Origin: Pseudomonadota bacterium
Lineage (GTDB): Bacteria; Pseudomonadota; Gammaproteobacteria; Burkholderiales; Burkholderiaceae_C
Direction: 5' to 3'
Length of the DNA stretch: 64,000 nt
NCBI GenBank assembly: GCA_021848345.1
Contig: JAJZUV010000005.1
Coordinates: forward strand, 62,001 to 126,000
In this document: positions 10,173 through 19,020 of the stretch, piece by piece
Layout of the letters: every line of letters starts with the position of its first letter
How positions within the stretch are numbered: position 1 is the first letter of the stretch
Position numbers and translations under genes: made by a program
The notes under the pieces: model-generated
Told to the model about the DNA's origin: nothing
Seen by the model: only the letters and a program-made list of their open reading frames with translations
The model's database searches: none

Positions 10173-11384
10173 TCAGGCGTAGCTTCTCACCCGCAGGGAC
10201 AGCGAGCGCAGCGCGGCGATGCCGCTGTGCTCGGCGCGCTGGCACCAGTCCTGCAGGCGCTGGCGCAACTGCTCGGCCGAGGCCGACGAGTGCAGCCAGA
10301 CCTCGCTGAGTTCCTCGCGCATGCGCAACAGGGTGCGCAGGCCCATGCTGTCGGAGGCGACCGCGTCGATGACGGCACGCGCGGGCGCGTCCAGCGTGTC
10401 GGGCTCGCGGGTCACCAGGCGCCGCGCCGTGCGCAGCGCGCGCAGTTGCGACGGCGCCCCGCCGCTGGCGCGCACGCGGCGCAGTTCCTCACGCAGCGCG
10501 CGCCGCAGTTCGCGCGCGTAGCGCGCCATCAGGTCGTAGCGGTTGGCGATCACGCTTTGCAGCACCGCGGTATCCACCAGCGCGCGCACCTCGCCCAGGC
10601 GCGCCTTCGGCGGCAGCTTGCGCACCCGCGCCAGGCCCAGCGCCGAGAACAGCCGGATGTAGCCCCAGCCGAGGTCGAACTCCCACCACTTGATGGACAG
10701 CTTGGCCGAGGTCGGGAAGGTATGGTGGTTGTTGTGCAGTTCCTCGCCGCCGATGATCAGGCCCCAGGGCGAGACGTTGCGGCTGGCGTCGCGACAGCTG
10801 AAGTTGCGGTAGCCCCACCAGTGGCCCAGGCCGTTGACCACTCCGGCGGCCCAGAAGGGAATCCACAGCATCTGCACCGCCCACACCGTGGCACCGATGG
10901 CGCCGAACAGCAGCAGGTCGACGATCAGCATCACCCCCACGCCCTGCCAGGGCAGGCCCGCGTAGACCCGGCGCTCCAGCCAGTCGTCGGGCGTGCCGTG
11001 GCCGAAACGCTCCAGGGTGGTCGCATTGGCGGCCTCGGCGCGGTACAGCTCGGCGCCGCGCAGCATGACTTCGCCGATGCCCTTGACCACCGGGCTGTGG
11101 GGATCTTCCTCGGTTTCGCACTTGGCATGGTGCTTGCGGTGCACGGCCACCCATTGGCGGGTGGACATGCCGGTGGCCAGCCACAGCCACAGGCGGAATA
11201 CGTGCATCAACGCGGGGTGCAGGTCCAGCGCACGGTGCGCCTGGGATCGGTGCAGGTACACCGTGACGGCCACGATGGTCAGGTGGCAGGTGAGCAGGGT
11301 GTATGCCACGGTGGTGCCGATTCCGGCGTGCCACAGGCCGTGGGCGGCCCAATCTTGCAGAACTTCCAACATCGGTGATTCCAT
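10173..11384 (-). CDS. Membrane fatty acid desaturase
   Basis: A 403-residue di-iron desaturase of the acyl-CoA/acyl-lipid delta-9 type, introducing a double bond into membrane fatty acids. The three histidine boxes are present: HRSQAH (45-50), HRKHH (82-86) and HNNHH (217-221), separated by hydrophobic membrane segments (about 20-40, 60-75, 150-185). The last about 140 residues are Arg/Leu/Ala-rich and predicted helical, longer than in minimal desaturases; a similar tail is common in Burkholderiales proteins of this kind, and its role is unknown. It stands alone, with a 138-bp gap upstream. Confidence 0.9.
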   Translation of the reverse strand: MESPMLEVLQDWAAHGLWHAGIGTTVAYTLLTCHLTIVAVTVYLHRSQAHRALDLHPALMHVFRLWLWLATGMSTRQWVAVHRKHHAKCETEEDPHSPVVKGIGEVMLRGAELYRAEAANATTLERFGHGTPDDWLERRVYAGLPWQGVGVMLIVDLLLFGAIGATVWAVQMLWIPFWAAGVVNGLGHWWGYRNFSCRDASRNVSPWGLIIGGEELHNNHHTFPTSAKLSIKWWEFDLGWGYIRLFSALGLARVRKLPPKARLGEVRALVDTAVLQSVIANRYDLMARYARELRRALREELRRVRASGGAPSQLRALRTARRLVTREPDTLDAPARAVIDAVASDSMGLRTLLRMREELSEVWLHSSASAEQLRQRLQDWCQRAEHSGIAALRSLSLRVRSYA

Positions 11385-11522
11385 TCCTGCGCCGCGGAAG
11401 CTCCCCGCGACGCGATCCGGGCGCGAGGCGCCCGCTTGCCAAGCCGGGTCGGGCCCGGCCTCCTGTGCCCAGCATAGCGCAGCAGCCGTGCCGGCGGGAT
11501 CGGCAATCTCCCCAGACCCCGC

Positions 11523-12812
11523 TCAGGGGTTGCGCTCGATCAGGGCCGCGAAGAACCCGTCGGTGCCGTGGCGCTGGGGCCACAGGCGCAGCCACGGCCC
11601 CTCGATGCTCCCGGGAAGCTGCTGCTGGCTCCACCATTCGGCGGCGTCCAGCAGGCGCCAGCCGGGATGGGTGTCCAGGAAGGCCTGCACGATGAGCTGG
11701 TTCTCCGACTCCAGCAGGCTGCAGGTGGCGTACACCAGGCGCCCGCCGGGCTTGAGCAGGCGCGCCGCCTGCGCGAGGATGGACGCCTGCTGCTGCGCCA
11801 GGCGCTCGACGTCGGCCGCGGCGGTGCGCCACTTCAGGTCGGGATTGCGCCGCAACGTGCCCACGCCGCTGCAGGGCGCATCCACCAGCACGCGGTCGAT
11901 CTTGCCGGCCAGGCGCTGCACCCGCTCGTCGCGCTCGCCCCGGATGGCCACCGGGTAGACGTTGGACAGACCGCTGCGCGCCAGGCGCGGGCGCAGGCGT
12001 TCCAGGCGCGCCTGCGACACGTCGAAGGCGTACAGGCGCCCGCTGCCGCGCATCATCGCGCCCAGCGCCAGGGTCTTGCCGCCGGCACCGGCACAGAAAT
12101 CCACCACCATCTCGCCGCGCCGCGGCGCCAGCAGCAGCGCCAGCAACTGGCTGCCTTCGTCCTGCACCTCGACCAACCCCTGCTCGAAGGCGGCGCTGCG
12201 CTGCAACGCGGGCTTGCCCGCCACCCGCAAGCCCCAGGGGGACAGCGGCGTGGCCTCGCTGTCGATGCCCTGCTCGCGCAGCGCCTCGCGCGCCTGCTCG
12301 CGCGTCGCCTTGAGCAGGTTGGCACGCAGATCCAGCGGCGCCGGGCGCAGCAGGGCCTCGGCCAGGGCCTCGAACTCGCCGCCGCACTGCTGCTGCAGGC
12401 GCTCGGCCAGCCAGTCGGGCAGGCTGTAGCGCACGGCCGGTGGCAGGCCGGACAGATCCTGCGCCAGGCACTGGGTGCGCCAGCCGAGCAGCGCCTCGGG
12501 GAAGCCGGCCGCGGCGACCTCTCCCTGCCAGCCCAGCGCCAGCAGGCGCAATTCCGCGCTTCCCGTGGGAGCGCCTTGCGCCAGCTGACGCCACAGGCGC
12601 AGGTTGCGCACCGCGCCGTAGACCGTCTCGGCCAGCACATGGCGTTCGCGCTGGCCCAGGCGGGCATGGGCGCGGAAATAGCGCGACACCACGGCATCGG
12701 CGGGGAACTCGAAACCCAGCACCTCGCGCAGCAACTCCTGGGCGCTGTCCAGCAAGGTGACGCGCTCCCGGCCGGCACCGCGCCGCGTCGTGCTCCGGCG
12801 CGGCGCGCTCAT
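11523..12812 (-). CDS. RsmB/NOP-family RNA (cytosine-5) methyltransferase
   Basis: A 429-residue protein with an N-terminal NusB-like RNA-binding region (about 20-90) and a C-terminal m5C methyltransferase domain. SAM-binding motif I is [16 protein letters not shown]. The two catalytic-cysteine motifs are visible: [19 protein letters not shown] (motif IV) and YATCSLL (motif VI). The target is most likely rRNA. Betaproteobacteria usually encode a separate RsmB elsewhere, so I give no symbol to this purN-linked copy. Its start overlaps the purN stop by ATGA (4 bp), so the two are translationally coupled. Confidence 0.88.
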   Translation of the reverse strand: MSAPRRSTTRRGAGRERVTLLDSAQELLREVLGFEFPADAVVSRYFRAHARLGQRERHVLAETVYGAVRNLRLWRQLAQGAPTGSAELRLLALGWQGEVAAAGFPEALLGWRTQCLAQDLSGLPPAVRYSLPDWLAERLQQQCGGEFEALAEALLRPAPLDLRANLLKATREQAREALREQGIDSEATPLSPWGLRVAGKPALQRSAAFEQGLVEVQDEGSQLLALLLAPRRGEMVVDFCAGAGGKTLALGAMMRGSGRLYAFDVSQARLERLRPRLARSGLSNVYPVAIRGERDERVQRLAGKIDRVLVDAPCSGVGTLRRNPDLKWRTAAADVERLAQQQASILAQAARLLKPGGRLVYATCSLLESENQLIVQAFLDTHPGWRLLDAAEWWSQQQLPGSIEGPWLRLWPQRHGTDGFFAALIERNP

Positions 12813-13444
12813 CGACCCGCTCCCGCTGCGTCCAGCACCCGCACGCGCTGGCCCTGCACGCGCAGCCGGCCTTCCAGCAGCGCGCGCACGGCCTGCGGGA
12901 AGATGCGATGTTCCTGCTCCAGCACGCGCGCGGCCAGGCTGGCCTCGGTATCGTCGTCCAGCACCGGCACCGCGGCCTGGGCCACGATCGGGCCGGCATC
13001 CACCTCGGGGGTGACCAGGTGCACGGTGGCGCCGTGCAGCTTGACCCCGGCCTGCAGCGCGCGCCGATGGGTGTGCAGCCCGGCGAAGGCCGGCAGCAGC
13101 GAGGGATGCACGTTGATCAGCCTGCCCTCGTAGCGCTGCACGAACCAGGGCGTGAGCAGGCGCATGAACCCGGCCAGCACCACCGCGGCGGGGGCATGCG
13201 CGTCGATGCGCCGCGCGAGTTCACGGTCGTACTCCTCGCGGCTGGGCGAGTCGCGATGGTCGAGCACCTCGCAGGCGATGCCTTGCGCGGCCGCGAAGCG
13301 CAGGCCGGCGGCGTCGGCGCGGTTGCTGATCACGGCGGCCACGCGCGCCGCCCAGGCCTGCTCGGCGCAGGCATTCACGAGGGCCTGGAGGTTGGATCCG
13401 GTGCCGGAAATCAATACGACGATCGAAGGGACTTGCTCGGGCAT
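12809..13444 (-). CDS. purN: Phosphoribosylglycinamide formyltransferase
   Basis: Transfers the formyl group from 10-formyl-tetrahydrofolate to GAR in the third step of purine synthesis. 211 residues, normal for PurN. The N-terminal phosphate-binding [11 protein letters not shown] (about 13-23), the catalytic Asn/His in [17 protein letters not shown] (about 106-122) and the catalytic Asp in [12 protein letters not shown] are all present. The ATG at 13444 fits the family start. Divergent from nrdR, with 81 bp between them. Confidence 0.96.
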   Translation of the reverse strand: MPEQVPSIVVLISGTGSNLQALVNACAEQAWAARVAAVISNRADAAGLRFAAAQGIACEVLDHRDSPSREEYDRELARRIDAHAPAAVVLAGFMRLLTPWFVQRYEGRLINVHPSLLPAFAGLHTHRRALQAGVKLHGATVHLVTPEVDAGPIVAQAAVPVLDDDTEASLAARVLEQEHRIFPQAVRALLEGRLRVQGQRVRVLDAAGAGR

Positions 13445-13525
13445 GGCCGGCAGTGTAGTGGCGGGGCCGGGGTCACCCGCCCGCGCCGTCCGATAATGGG
13501 TGCTTTGCGCCCCGGTGCCGCCGTC

Positions 13526-14026
13526 ATGAAATGCCCCTTTTGCCAGCACCCCGACACCCAGGTGGTGGAAACCCGCGAGGTCGAGGACGCCACCGCGCTG
13601 CGCCGGCGCCGGCGCTGCGCCGGCTGCGACAAGCGCTTCACCACCTATGAGCGCGCGGAGGTGAGTTTCCCCTCGGTGGTGAAAAAGGACGGCCGCCGGG
13701 TGGATTACTCGCGCGCCAAGCTGGCCGACTCGCTGGCGCTGGCGCTGCGCAAGCGTCCGGTTCCCGCCGAGGAGGTGGACGCGGCGATCGGGCGCATCGA
13801 GCAGCGCCTGCTGCAGACCGGGGTGCGCGAACTGGAATCGGCGCGCATCGGGGAATGGGTGATGGACGAACTCAAGGGGCTGGACGAAGTCTCCTACGTG
13901 CGCTTCGCCTCGGTCTACCGCAGTTTCAAGGACCCCGCCGAATTCCTGCAGATCCTGGAGGAGATGGCGCGTGGCGCGCAGGTGCGCTCCACGCCGCGCC
14001 GCGGCGCCCGGAGCACCCGCAAATGA
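13526..14026 (+). CDS. nrdR: Transcriptional repressor NrdR
   Basis: An ATP-cone repressor of ribonucleotide reductase genes. 166 residues. The zinc ribbon has Cys3, Cys6, Cys31 and Cys34 (MKCPFC ... RCAGC), followed by FTTYER and the ATP-cone domain beginning at [16 protein letters not shown]. The C-terminal [15 protein letters not shown] is the family signature. The ribD start overlaps the stop by ATGA, a common proteobacterial pairing. Confidence 0.97.
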   Translation: MKCPFCQHPDTQVVETREVEDATALRRRRRCAGCDKRFTTYERAEVSFPSVVKKDGRRVDYSRAKLADSLALALRKRPVPAEEVDAAIGRIEQRLLQTGVRELESARIGEWVMDELKGLDEVSYVRFASVYRSFKDPAEFLQILEEMARGAQVRSTPRRGARSTRK

Positions 14027-15183
14027 ACCACCCGTCCGGCATGCAACACGCCTCGGCCTCGACGCCCGCCGAACTCGACCTGCGCATGATGCGCCGCGCG
14101 CTGCAACTGGCGCAACGCGTGCTGTACCGCACCAGCCCCAACCCGCGCGTGGGCTGCGTGCTGGTACGCGACGGCCGGGTGCTGGCCGAAGGAGCCACCG
14201 AGGAGGCCGGCAGCCGCCACGCCGAGGCGGTGGCGCTGGCCGAGGCCCTGCGCCGCGGCGTCGACGTGCGCGGCGCCACGGCCTACGTCACCCTCGAGCC
14301 CTGCTCGCACCATGGGCGCACGCCACCCTGCGCGGACGCCCTGGTGGCGGCCGGCCTGGCCCGCGTGGTGGCTGCCGCGCGCGACCCCAACCCGCTGGTC
14401 GACGGCGGCGGCCTGCAGCGCCTGCGCGACGCCGGCGTGCATGTGGAGTGCGGCCTGCTGGAGAACGAGTCCCGCGAGCTGAACCTGGGCTTTTTCTCGC
14501 GCATCGAGCGAGGCCGCCCCTGGTTGCGCCTGAAGGCGGCCAGTTCGCTGGACGGCATCACCGCGCTGCCCAATGGGGCCAGCCAGTGGATCACCGGGCC
14601 GGCGGCGCGCGCCGACGCGCACCACTGGCGCGCCCGCGCCTGCGCGGTGCTCACCGGCATCGGCACGGTGCGCGACGACGATCCGCGCCTGGACGTGCGT
14701 CACGTGGCGACCAGCCGCCAGCCCTGGCGCGTGGTCGTGGACAGCCGGCTGGAGCTGAACCCGCGGGCCCGGCTGCTGCGCCACGGCGACGCCTCGCGGG
14801 TGATCGTCGCGCACGCGCTGGCTCCCGCCGAGGCTGCGCGCCGGGGCGCCGAACTGCTCGGGCTGGGGGTGCAACTGCTGGCCGTTCCCGCGGACGCCGA
14901 CAAGGCCGGCAAGGTGGATCTGCGCGAACTCATGCATCTGCTGGCGCAGCGCCAGGTCGGCGAGCTCCACGTCGAGGCGGGGGCCAGGCTGAATGCCTCG
15001 TTGCTGGGCGCCGGCGTGGTCGACGAACTGCTGGTGTACCAGGCGCCGCTGCTGCTCGGCCAGGGCGCCGGCATCGGGCCCTTCGGGCCGCTGCAGGCGC
15101 CCTCCGAGGGCCTGCGCCTGCACCGGGTGGAGGTGCAGGCGATCGGCGTCGACTACCGCTGGCGCGGACGCCTGGGGGCCTGA
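14023..15183 (+). CDS. ribD: Riboflavin biosynthesis deaminase/reductase
   Basis: A bifunctional enzyme that deaminates and then reduces the pyrimidine intermediate of riboflavin synthesis. 386 residues. The N-terminal cytidine-deaminase-like domain binds zinc through His66 (HAEAVAL), Cys94 ([11 protein letters not shown]) and Cys103. The C-terminal reductase domain starts about residue 165 ([11 protein letters not shown]) with [17 protein letters not shown]. The start overlaps nrdR by ATGA; an ATG six codons downstream is also possible. Its 3' end overlaps the convergent nusB gene by 31 bp. Riboflavin synthase (ribE), which usually follows, is missing here. Confidence 0.96.
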   Translation: MNHPSGMQHASASTPAELDLRMMRRALQLAQRVLYRTSPNPRVGCVLVRDGRVLAEGATEEAGSRHAEAVALAEALRRGVDVRGATAYVTLEPCSHHGRTPPCADALVAAGLARVVAAARDPNPLVDGGGLQRLRDAGVHVECGLLENESRELNLGFFSRIERGRPWLRLKAASSLDGITALPNGASQWITGPAARADAHHWRARACAVLTGIGTVRDDDPRLDVRHVATSRQPWRVVVDSRLELNPRARLLRHGDASRVIVAHALAPAEAARRGAELLGLGVQLLAVPADADKAGKVDLRELMHLLAQRQVGELHVEAGARLNASLLGAGVVDELLVYQAPLLLGQGAGIGPFGPLQAPSEGLRLHRVEVQAIGVDYRWRGRLGA

Positions 15184-15755
15184 GCCCCGCCGGCATCGCG
15201 CGCGCCGCCCGCCGACGTGCCGGGGCGTGCGCTGCGCGGCTTGATGCTGACCTGCACCGCCGCCCTGGGATCCTCGACCGGCGGCAGCTCGCGCGGCGTG
15301 AACTCGCGCGCCGGACGCGTCGCCGCCTCGGCCGGGCGCAGTTCCAGCGCCAGCCGGTCGAGCACGCCGTTGACGTACTTGAAGCCGTCGGTTCCGCCGT
15401 ACTGCTTGGCCAGGTCCACCGCCTCGTTGATGATGACCTTGTAGGGAACCTCGGGCAGGAATCGCATCTCGTAGGCGCCCAGCAGCAGCAGCGCGTGCTC
15501 CACCGGGGAGAGCTCGCGGCTGGGGCGGTCGAGCAGCGGCTGCAGCAATTCGTCGAGCCCGGCGGCCTCGCGGATGCATCCGTGCAGCAGCGAGTCGAGC
15601 AACTCGCGGTCGAGCTTGATGGTGGGGAAGCGCTCGTGCAGGAAGGCCTCGATGGCCCCCGAGTCGCTGCCGGAGATCAACCATTCGAACAGGCCCTGCA
15701 GCGCCAGCTCGCGCGCCTTGCGACGGGCGCTTTTCGCGGGAGTGGAAGTCGTCAT
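15153..15755 (-). CDS. nusB: Transcription antitermination factor NusB
   Basis: Binds boxA RNA with NusE (S10) for rRNA antitermination. 200 residues, longer than E. coli NusB (139). The conserved core is residues 8-150: RRKARELALQGLFEW, then LLDSLLHGC, then ELSPVEHALLLLGAYEMRF and VIINEAVDLAKQYGGTDGFKYVNGVLD. The extra length is a C-terminal Pro/Arg/Ala-rich tail of about 45 residues that overlaps the ribD 3' end on the other strand; part of this tail may not be conserved. Overlaps ribH by ATGA. Confidence 0.95.
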   Translation of the reverse strand: MTTSTPAKSARRKARELALQGLFEWLISGSDSGAIEAFLHERFPTIKLDRELLDSLLHGCIREAAGLDELLQPLLDRPSRELSPVEHALLLLGAYEMRFLPEVPYKVIINEAVDLAKQYGGTDGFKYVNGVLDRLALELRPAEAATRPAREFTPRELPPVEDPRAAVQVSIKPRSARPGTSAGGARDAGGAQAPRRPRQR

Positions 15756-16225
15756 GCCGCCTGCTCCCCGCGCAGCCTGCGGGCCAGGCGCGCCATTTCC
15801 ACGGCCACGCGCGCGCATTCGGCGCCCTTGTCGATGCGCGCCAGCGCCTGCGCCTCGTCTTCCACGGTGAGGATGCCGTTGGCCACCGCGATGCCGTGGC
15901 GCAGCGCCACCTGCTGCAAGCCGGCGGCCGAGGTGTCGCAGACCAGTTCGAAGTGGTAGGTGTCGCCGCGGATCACGCAGCCCAGCGCCACCAGCGCGTC
16001 CAGTTCGCCGCTGCGCGCCAGCAGATCCAGCGCCTGGGGCAGCTCCAGCGCGCCGGGCACGCTCAGGACCTGCGCGGGCTCGGCCCCGAGTTCGCGCAGC
16101 GCACGCGTGCACGACTCCAGCAACTGATCGGTGATGTGCACGTTGAACCGCGCCTGCACCAGCGCGATGCGCAGGCCGCTGGCGTCGAGCATCGCGGGGT
16201 CGTCCCGCAGTCGGGCGTTTTGCAT
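15752..16225 (-). CDS. ribH: 6,7-dimethyl-8-ribityllumazine synthase
   Basis: Condenses the ribD-pathway product with dihydroxybutanone phosphate (from RibB) to lumazine, the penultimate step of riboflavin synthesis. 157 residues, typical. Substrate-binding motifs ARFNVHITDQL (about 25-35), VPGALELPQAL (56-66), GCVIRGDTYHFE (81-92) with the catalytic His, and GILTVEDEAQA are visible. It lies between ribBA and nusB in an operon, with a 6-bp gap from ribBA. Confidence 0.96.
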   Translation of the reverse strand: MQNARLRDDPAMLDASGLRIALVQARFNVHITDQLLESCTRALRELGAEPAQVLSVPGALELPQALDLLARSGELDALVALGCVIRGDTYHFELVCDTSAAGLQQVALRHGIAVANGILTVEDEAQALARIDKGAECARVAVEMARLARRLRGEQAA

Positions 16226-16231
16226 GGATAT

Positions 16232-17371
16232 TCAACCATCCTGGGAAGGTGCAGCCGTGTCGGCGCCTGGCTGGGGGGGCGGCTCGAAGCCTTCGATCTC
16301 GAGCCCGAAACCGGTCATGCTGGGCATTTTTCGGGGAGCCGCCAGCAGGCGCATGCGGCGCACTCCCAGTTCGCGCAGGATCTGTGCCCCGATACCGTAG
16401 TTGCGCAGCGCCGCCGCGGCGCCGCGGGAGCGCGGCCGGCTGGCGGGCGCTTCGAAGCGCTGCGCCACCTCGTCGGCGCTCTCGCCGGCATTGAGCAGCA
16501 CCAGCACGCCGCAGCCGGCCTCGCCGATGCGCTGCAGCGCCTGGGACACGCTCCAGCTGTGATGGGTGGAGCGGCTGTCCAGCATGTCCACCAGGGAAAT
16601 CGGCTCGTGCACCCGCACCAGCACCGCGCCTTGCGCGGCCCGCGGGTCGCCCTTGACCAGCGCGAGGTGCACTCCGCCGCCCGCGCGGTCGCGAAACAGC
16701 ACGGCGTCGACCTCCCCGGCCGCGCTGAGCATCGCGCGCTGTTGCACACGTTCGATCAGGCTTTCGGTGCGGCTGCGGTATTCGATGAGATCGGCGATGG
16801 TGCCGATCTTGAGCCCGTGGCGCTGCGCGAACCGTTCCAGATCGGGCAGGCGCGCCATGGTGCCGTCGTCGTTCATGATCTCGCAGATCACGCCGGCCGG
16901 CTCGAAACCCGCCAGGCGCGCCAGGTCGCAGCCGGCCTCGGTGTGTCCGGCGCGCATCAGCACGCCGCCGTCCTGCGCCGTCAGCGGGAACACGTGACCG
17001 GGCTGCACGATGTCCTCCGGACGCGCGTCGCGCGCCACCGCGACGCGGGTGGTGTGCGCCCGGTCGGCCGCGGAAATGCCCGTGCTCACGCCCTCGGCGG
17101 CCTCGATGGACACGGTGAAGGCGGTACCGTGCACCGAGCCGTTGCGGGAGACCATCGGGCGCAGGCCGATCTGCTCGCAGCGCTGGCGCGTGAGGGTCAG
17201 GCAGATCAGGCCGCGTCCGTGCGTGGCCATGAAATTGATCGCCTCGGCGCTGACCTTGTCGGCCGCCAGCACCAGGTCGCCCTCGTTCTCGCGGTCCTCC
17301 TCGTCGACCAGGATGACCATGCGACCGGCGCGGATCTCGTCGACGATTTCGGAAACGGGGCTGATGGGCAT
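16232..17371 (-). CDS. ribBA: Dihydroxybutanone-phosphate synthase with degenerate GTP cyclohydrolase II domain
   Basis: 379 residues. The N-terminal RibB domain is intact: DEEDRENEGDL (acidic metal site), MATHGRGLICL, THHSW-type downstream context, and HTEAGCDLARLAG, for making dihydroxybutanone phosphate from ribulose 5-phosphate. The C-terminal half aligns in position with GTP cyclohydrolase II, but where that enzyme has a zinc site of three cysteines (C-x(10)-C-x-C), this one reads HEPISLVDMLDSRSTHHSW with no cysteine. So the second activity is probably absent, as in other proteobacterial RibBX-type proteins, and a separate RibA is expected elsewhere. No FMN riboswitch is visible upstream. 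Confidence 0.93.
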   Translation of the reverse strand: MPISPVSEIVDEIRAGRMVILVDEEDRENEGDLVLAADKVSAEAINFMATHGRGLICLTLTRQRCEQIGLRPMVSRNGSVHGTAFTVSIEAAEGVSTGISAADRAHTTRVAVARDARPEDIVQPGHVFPLTAQDGGVLMRAGHTEAGCDLARLAGFEPAGVICEIMNDDGTMARLPDLERFAQRHGLKIGTIADLIEYRSRTESLIERVQQRAMLSAAGEVDAVLFRDRAGGGVHLALVKGDPRAAQGAVLVRVHEPISLVDMLDSRSTHHSWSVSQALQRIGEAGCGVLVLLNAGESADEVAQRFEAPASRPRSRGAAAALRNYGIGAQILRELGVRRMRLLAAPRKMPSMTGFGLEIEGFEPPPQPGADTAAPSQDG

Positions 17372-17625
17372 GGTCGGGAGCGCGGCGCGCGTGTTGCGCC
17401 AGGGACAAGAGGGATTGCGGCCGGGGGATGCGGGCAGGCCAGGGCGGCATTGTAGGAGCGCGCGCGCCTTCGACGCTCGCGGCCGCTCGCCGGCACCCGC
17501 GCTGCAGCTTCGCGCGCGGTGCCCGACAATGCGCGGCGGGGGAACGAAGCCGCTCGCACGGTTGCCACGGTTGCAGCAGCGAGTGGCGCGGCCCGCATGT
17601 CCGACACCACACGACCAAGAAGACC
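17372..17625. other. Divergent intergenic region, ribBA / ABM gene
   Basis: 254 bp between the divergent ribBA and the monooxygenase-like gene. It is GC-rich. I looked for an FMN (RFN) element ahead of ribBA and see no match to its conserved core. No clear promoter can be named. Confidence 0.3.
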
Positions 17626-17931
17626 ATGATCCTCGAACTCGCAGATATCCAGATCCAGCCCGGGCGCGAAGCCGAATTCGACGCGGCCATCCAGCGCGGG
17701 GTCCGCGAGATCATCGCCCGCGCCAAGGGTTTCCTCGGCTGGCAAGTGCACAAGGGCGTGGAAAACCCGCAGCGCTACGTGCTGCAGATCCGCTGGGAAA
17801 CCCTGGAGGACCACATGCAGGGTTTTCGCGAATCGCCCGATTTCGCGGCCTGGCGCGAGCTGGTGGGCCCGTTCTTCGCCCGTGCGCCGCAGGTCGAGCA
17901 TTTCGAACTGCTGGGGGCGTCGCCGAACTGA
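17626..17931 (+). CDS. Antibiotic biosynthesis monooxygenase (ABM) domain protein
   Basis: A 101-residue single-domain protein of the dimeric alpha/beta ABM fold. The family pattern is visible: an N-terminal beta-strand with IQIQPGREAEFDAAI, KGFLGWQVHKGVENPQRYVLQIRWETLEDHM in the middle and a FRESPDFAAWRELVGPFF region. Members include quinol and heme monooxygenases, but many have no known activity; here the substrate is unknown. It begins at ATG 17626 and is followed by the sigma-factor operon after about 80 bp. Confidence 0.82.
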   Translation: MILELADIQIQPGREAEFDAAIQRGVREIIARAKGFLGWQVHKGVENPQRYVLQIRWETLEDHMQGFRESPDFAAWRELVGPFFARAPQVEHFELLGASPN

Positions 17932-18014
17932 GGGCCCGCGCACGCCGGGCAGGGGCGCGGCAAGGGCATAATTGCCGGCTGGCTCGCTCTTGCCCGTGTC
18001 TCGGTGCCCAGCTT

Positions 18015-18596
18015 GTGGCTTCAGAACAGGAACTTTCGGTTTTCTTGCGCAGCGTGGAAAAGCGGGCGTTCAAGCGCGCCCACTTCGCCACCCAGAGTCC
18101 CGACTCCGCGCTGGACATCGTGCAGGATTCGATGATCCGCCTGGCCGAAAGCTATGGCGCGCGCGAGGCCTCGGAATGGCCGATGCTGTTCCAGCGCATC
18201 CTGACCAACGCGATCCTGGATTGGCACCGGCGCCAGAAGGTTCGCGCCAGCTGGATGAGCAATATGTCGGATTTCCGCGGATCCGACGAAGATTCGGAAG
18301 TGGACTTCGACTTGCTCGAATCCCTCGCGGTGCAGGACGCGTCCGGGCAGACCGAAGCCGCGGATCGCCGGCTCGAACGCATGCAGACCCTGGAAGTGCT
18401 GGACGAGGAGATCGCCCGGCTGCCCGAGCGTCAACGCGAGGCCTTCCTGCTGCGTTATTGGGAGGGGCTCGATGTAGCCGAGACCGCGCAGGCCATGGGA
18501 TGTTCCGAGGGAAGCGTGAAAACGCATTGTTCCCGCGCGACGCAGACCCTGGCCAAGGCGCTGCGGGCACGAGGTTTGAATCATGACAACAGATAA
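18015..18596 (+). CDS. RNA polymerase sigma factor, RpoE-like (Burkholderiales type)
   Basis: A 193-residue ECF-like sigma factor. Region 2 is about residues 20-75 (ALDIVQDSMIRLAES, then PMLFQRILTNAILDWHRRQKVR). Region 4 is about 130-185 (LPERQREAFLLRYWEGLDVAETAQAMGCS, then EGSVKTHCSRA), with its helix-turn-helix. The best start is GTG at 18015, giving ASEQELSVFLRSVEKRAFKRA, which matches how this Burkholderiales family begins. A CATAAT at 17967-17972 may be the -10. Its 3' end overlaps the next gene by 14 bp, followed by DUF3619 and DUF3106 proteins; this order is conserved in Burkholderiales and suggests DUF3619 is the anti-sigma partner. Confidence 0.9.
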   Translation: MASEQELSVFLRSVEKRAFKRAHFATQSPDSALDIVQDSMIRLAESYGAREASEWPMLFQRILTNAILDWHRRQKVRASWMSNMSDFRGSDEDSEVDFDLLESLAVQDASGQTEAADRRLERMQTLEVLDEEIARLPERQREAFLLRYWEGLDVAETAQAMGCSEGSVKTHCSRATQTLAKALRARGLNHDNR

Positions 18597-19020
18597 CGAC
18601 CATGCGGCGCGGCACGAGGCCGCGCAAGCACGCTTCGGCTACGCCGTGGCGGCTCGACTGACCGAGGCGGGGGAGCGGCTCGCGCCGGACATCGAAGCGC
18701 GCCTTGCGCAGGCGCGCAGCCTGGCGCTGGCACGTCACCGGCAGGCGCGGGCGCGACCGGCGCTGAACTGGCTGGGTCGCGGCGGCACCGCGGTACTGGG
18801 CACGGGCCCCGCCGACGGATCGCCATGGCGGGTGCGCCTGGGCCTGGCCCTGGCATTGCCCACGCTGCTTTTCGGGCTGTATGCGCTGCAGCATTTCCAG
18901 CAGGAGCGGTTCGTGCACCGCATCGCGGACATCGACACGGCCCTGCTGCTGGACGACCTGCCCCCGCAGGCCTACACCGATCCCGGATTCCGCAACTATC
19001 TGCGGGAAGGCTCGGCGTGA
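18583..19020 (+). CDS. DUF3619 family membrane protein, possible anti-sigma factor
   Basis: 145 residues. A cytoplasmic N-terminal part (about 1-85, with ARFGYAVAARLTEAGERL), one transmembrane segment (about 86-104, LGLALALPTLLFGLYAL) and a short outer segment with the family motif IDTALLLDDLPPQAYTDPGF. No function has been shown for DUF3619. Its place between a sigma factor and a secreted DUF3106 protein, and the single-pass topology, make an anti-sigma role likely but unproven. It overlaps the sigma gene by 14 bp and the next gene by a 1-bp TGATG junction. Confidence 0.85.
   Translation: MTTDNDHAARHEAAQARFGYAVAARLTEAGERLAPDIEARLAQARSLALARHRQARARPALNWLGRGGTAVLGTGPADGSPWRVRLGLALALPTLLFGLYALQHFQQERFVHRIADIDTALLLDDLPPQAYTDPGFRNYLREGSA

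Noticed and set aside
17372-17625. Possible FMN riboswitch ahead of ribBA
   Set aside because: The conserved RFN core is not found on the minus strand upstream of ribBA.
15153-17753. Single long minus-strand frame joining nusB with sequence over ribH and ribBA
   Set aside because: Only its 3' part (from 15755) is nusB; the rest overlaps ribH and ribBA, which are read in other frames.
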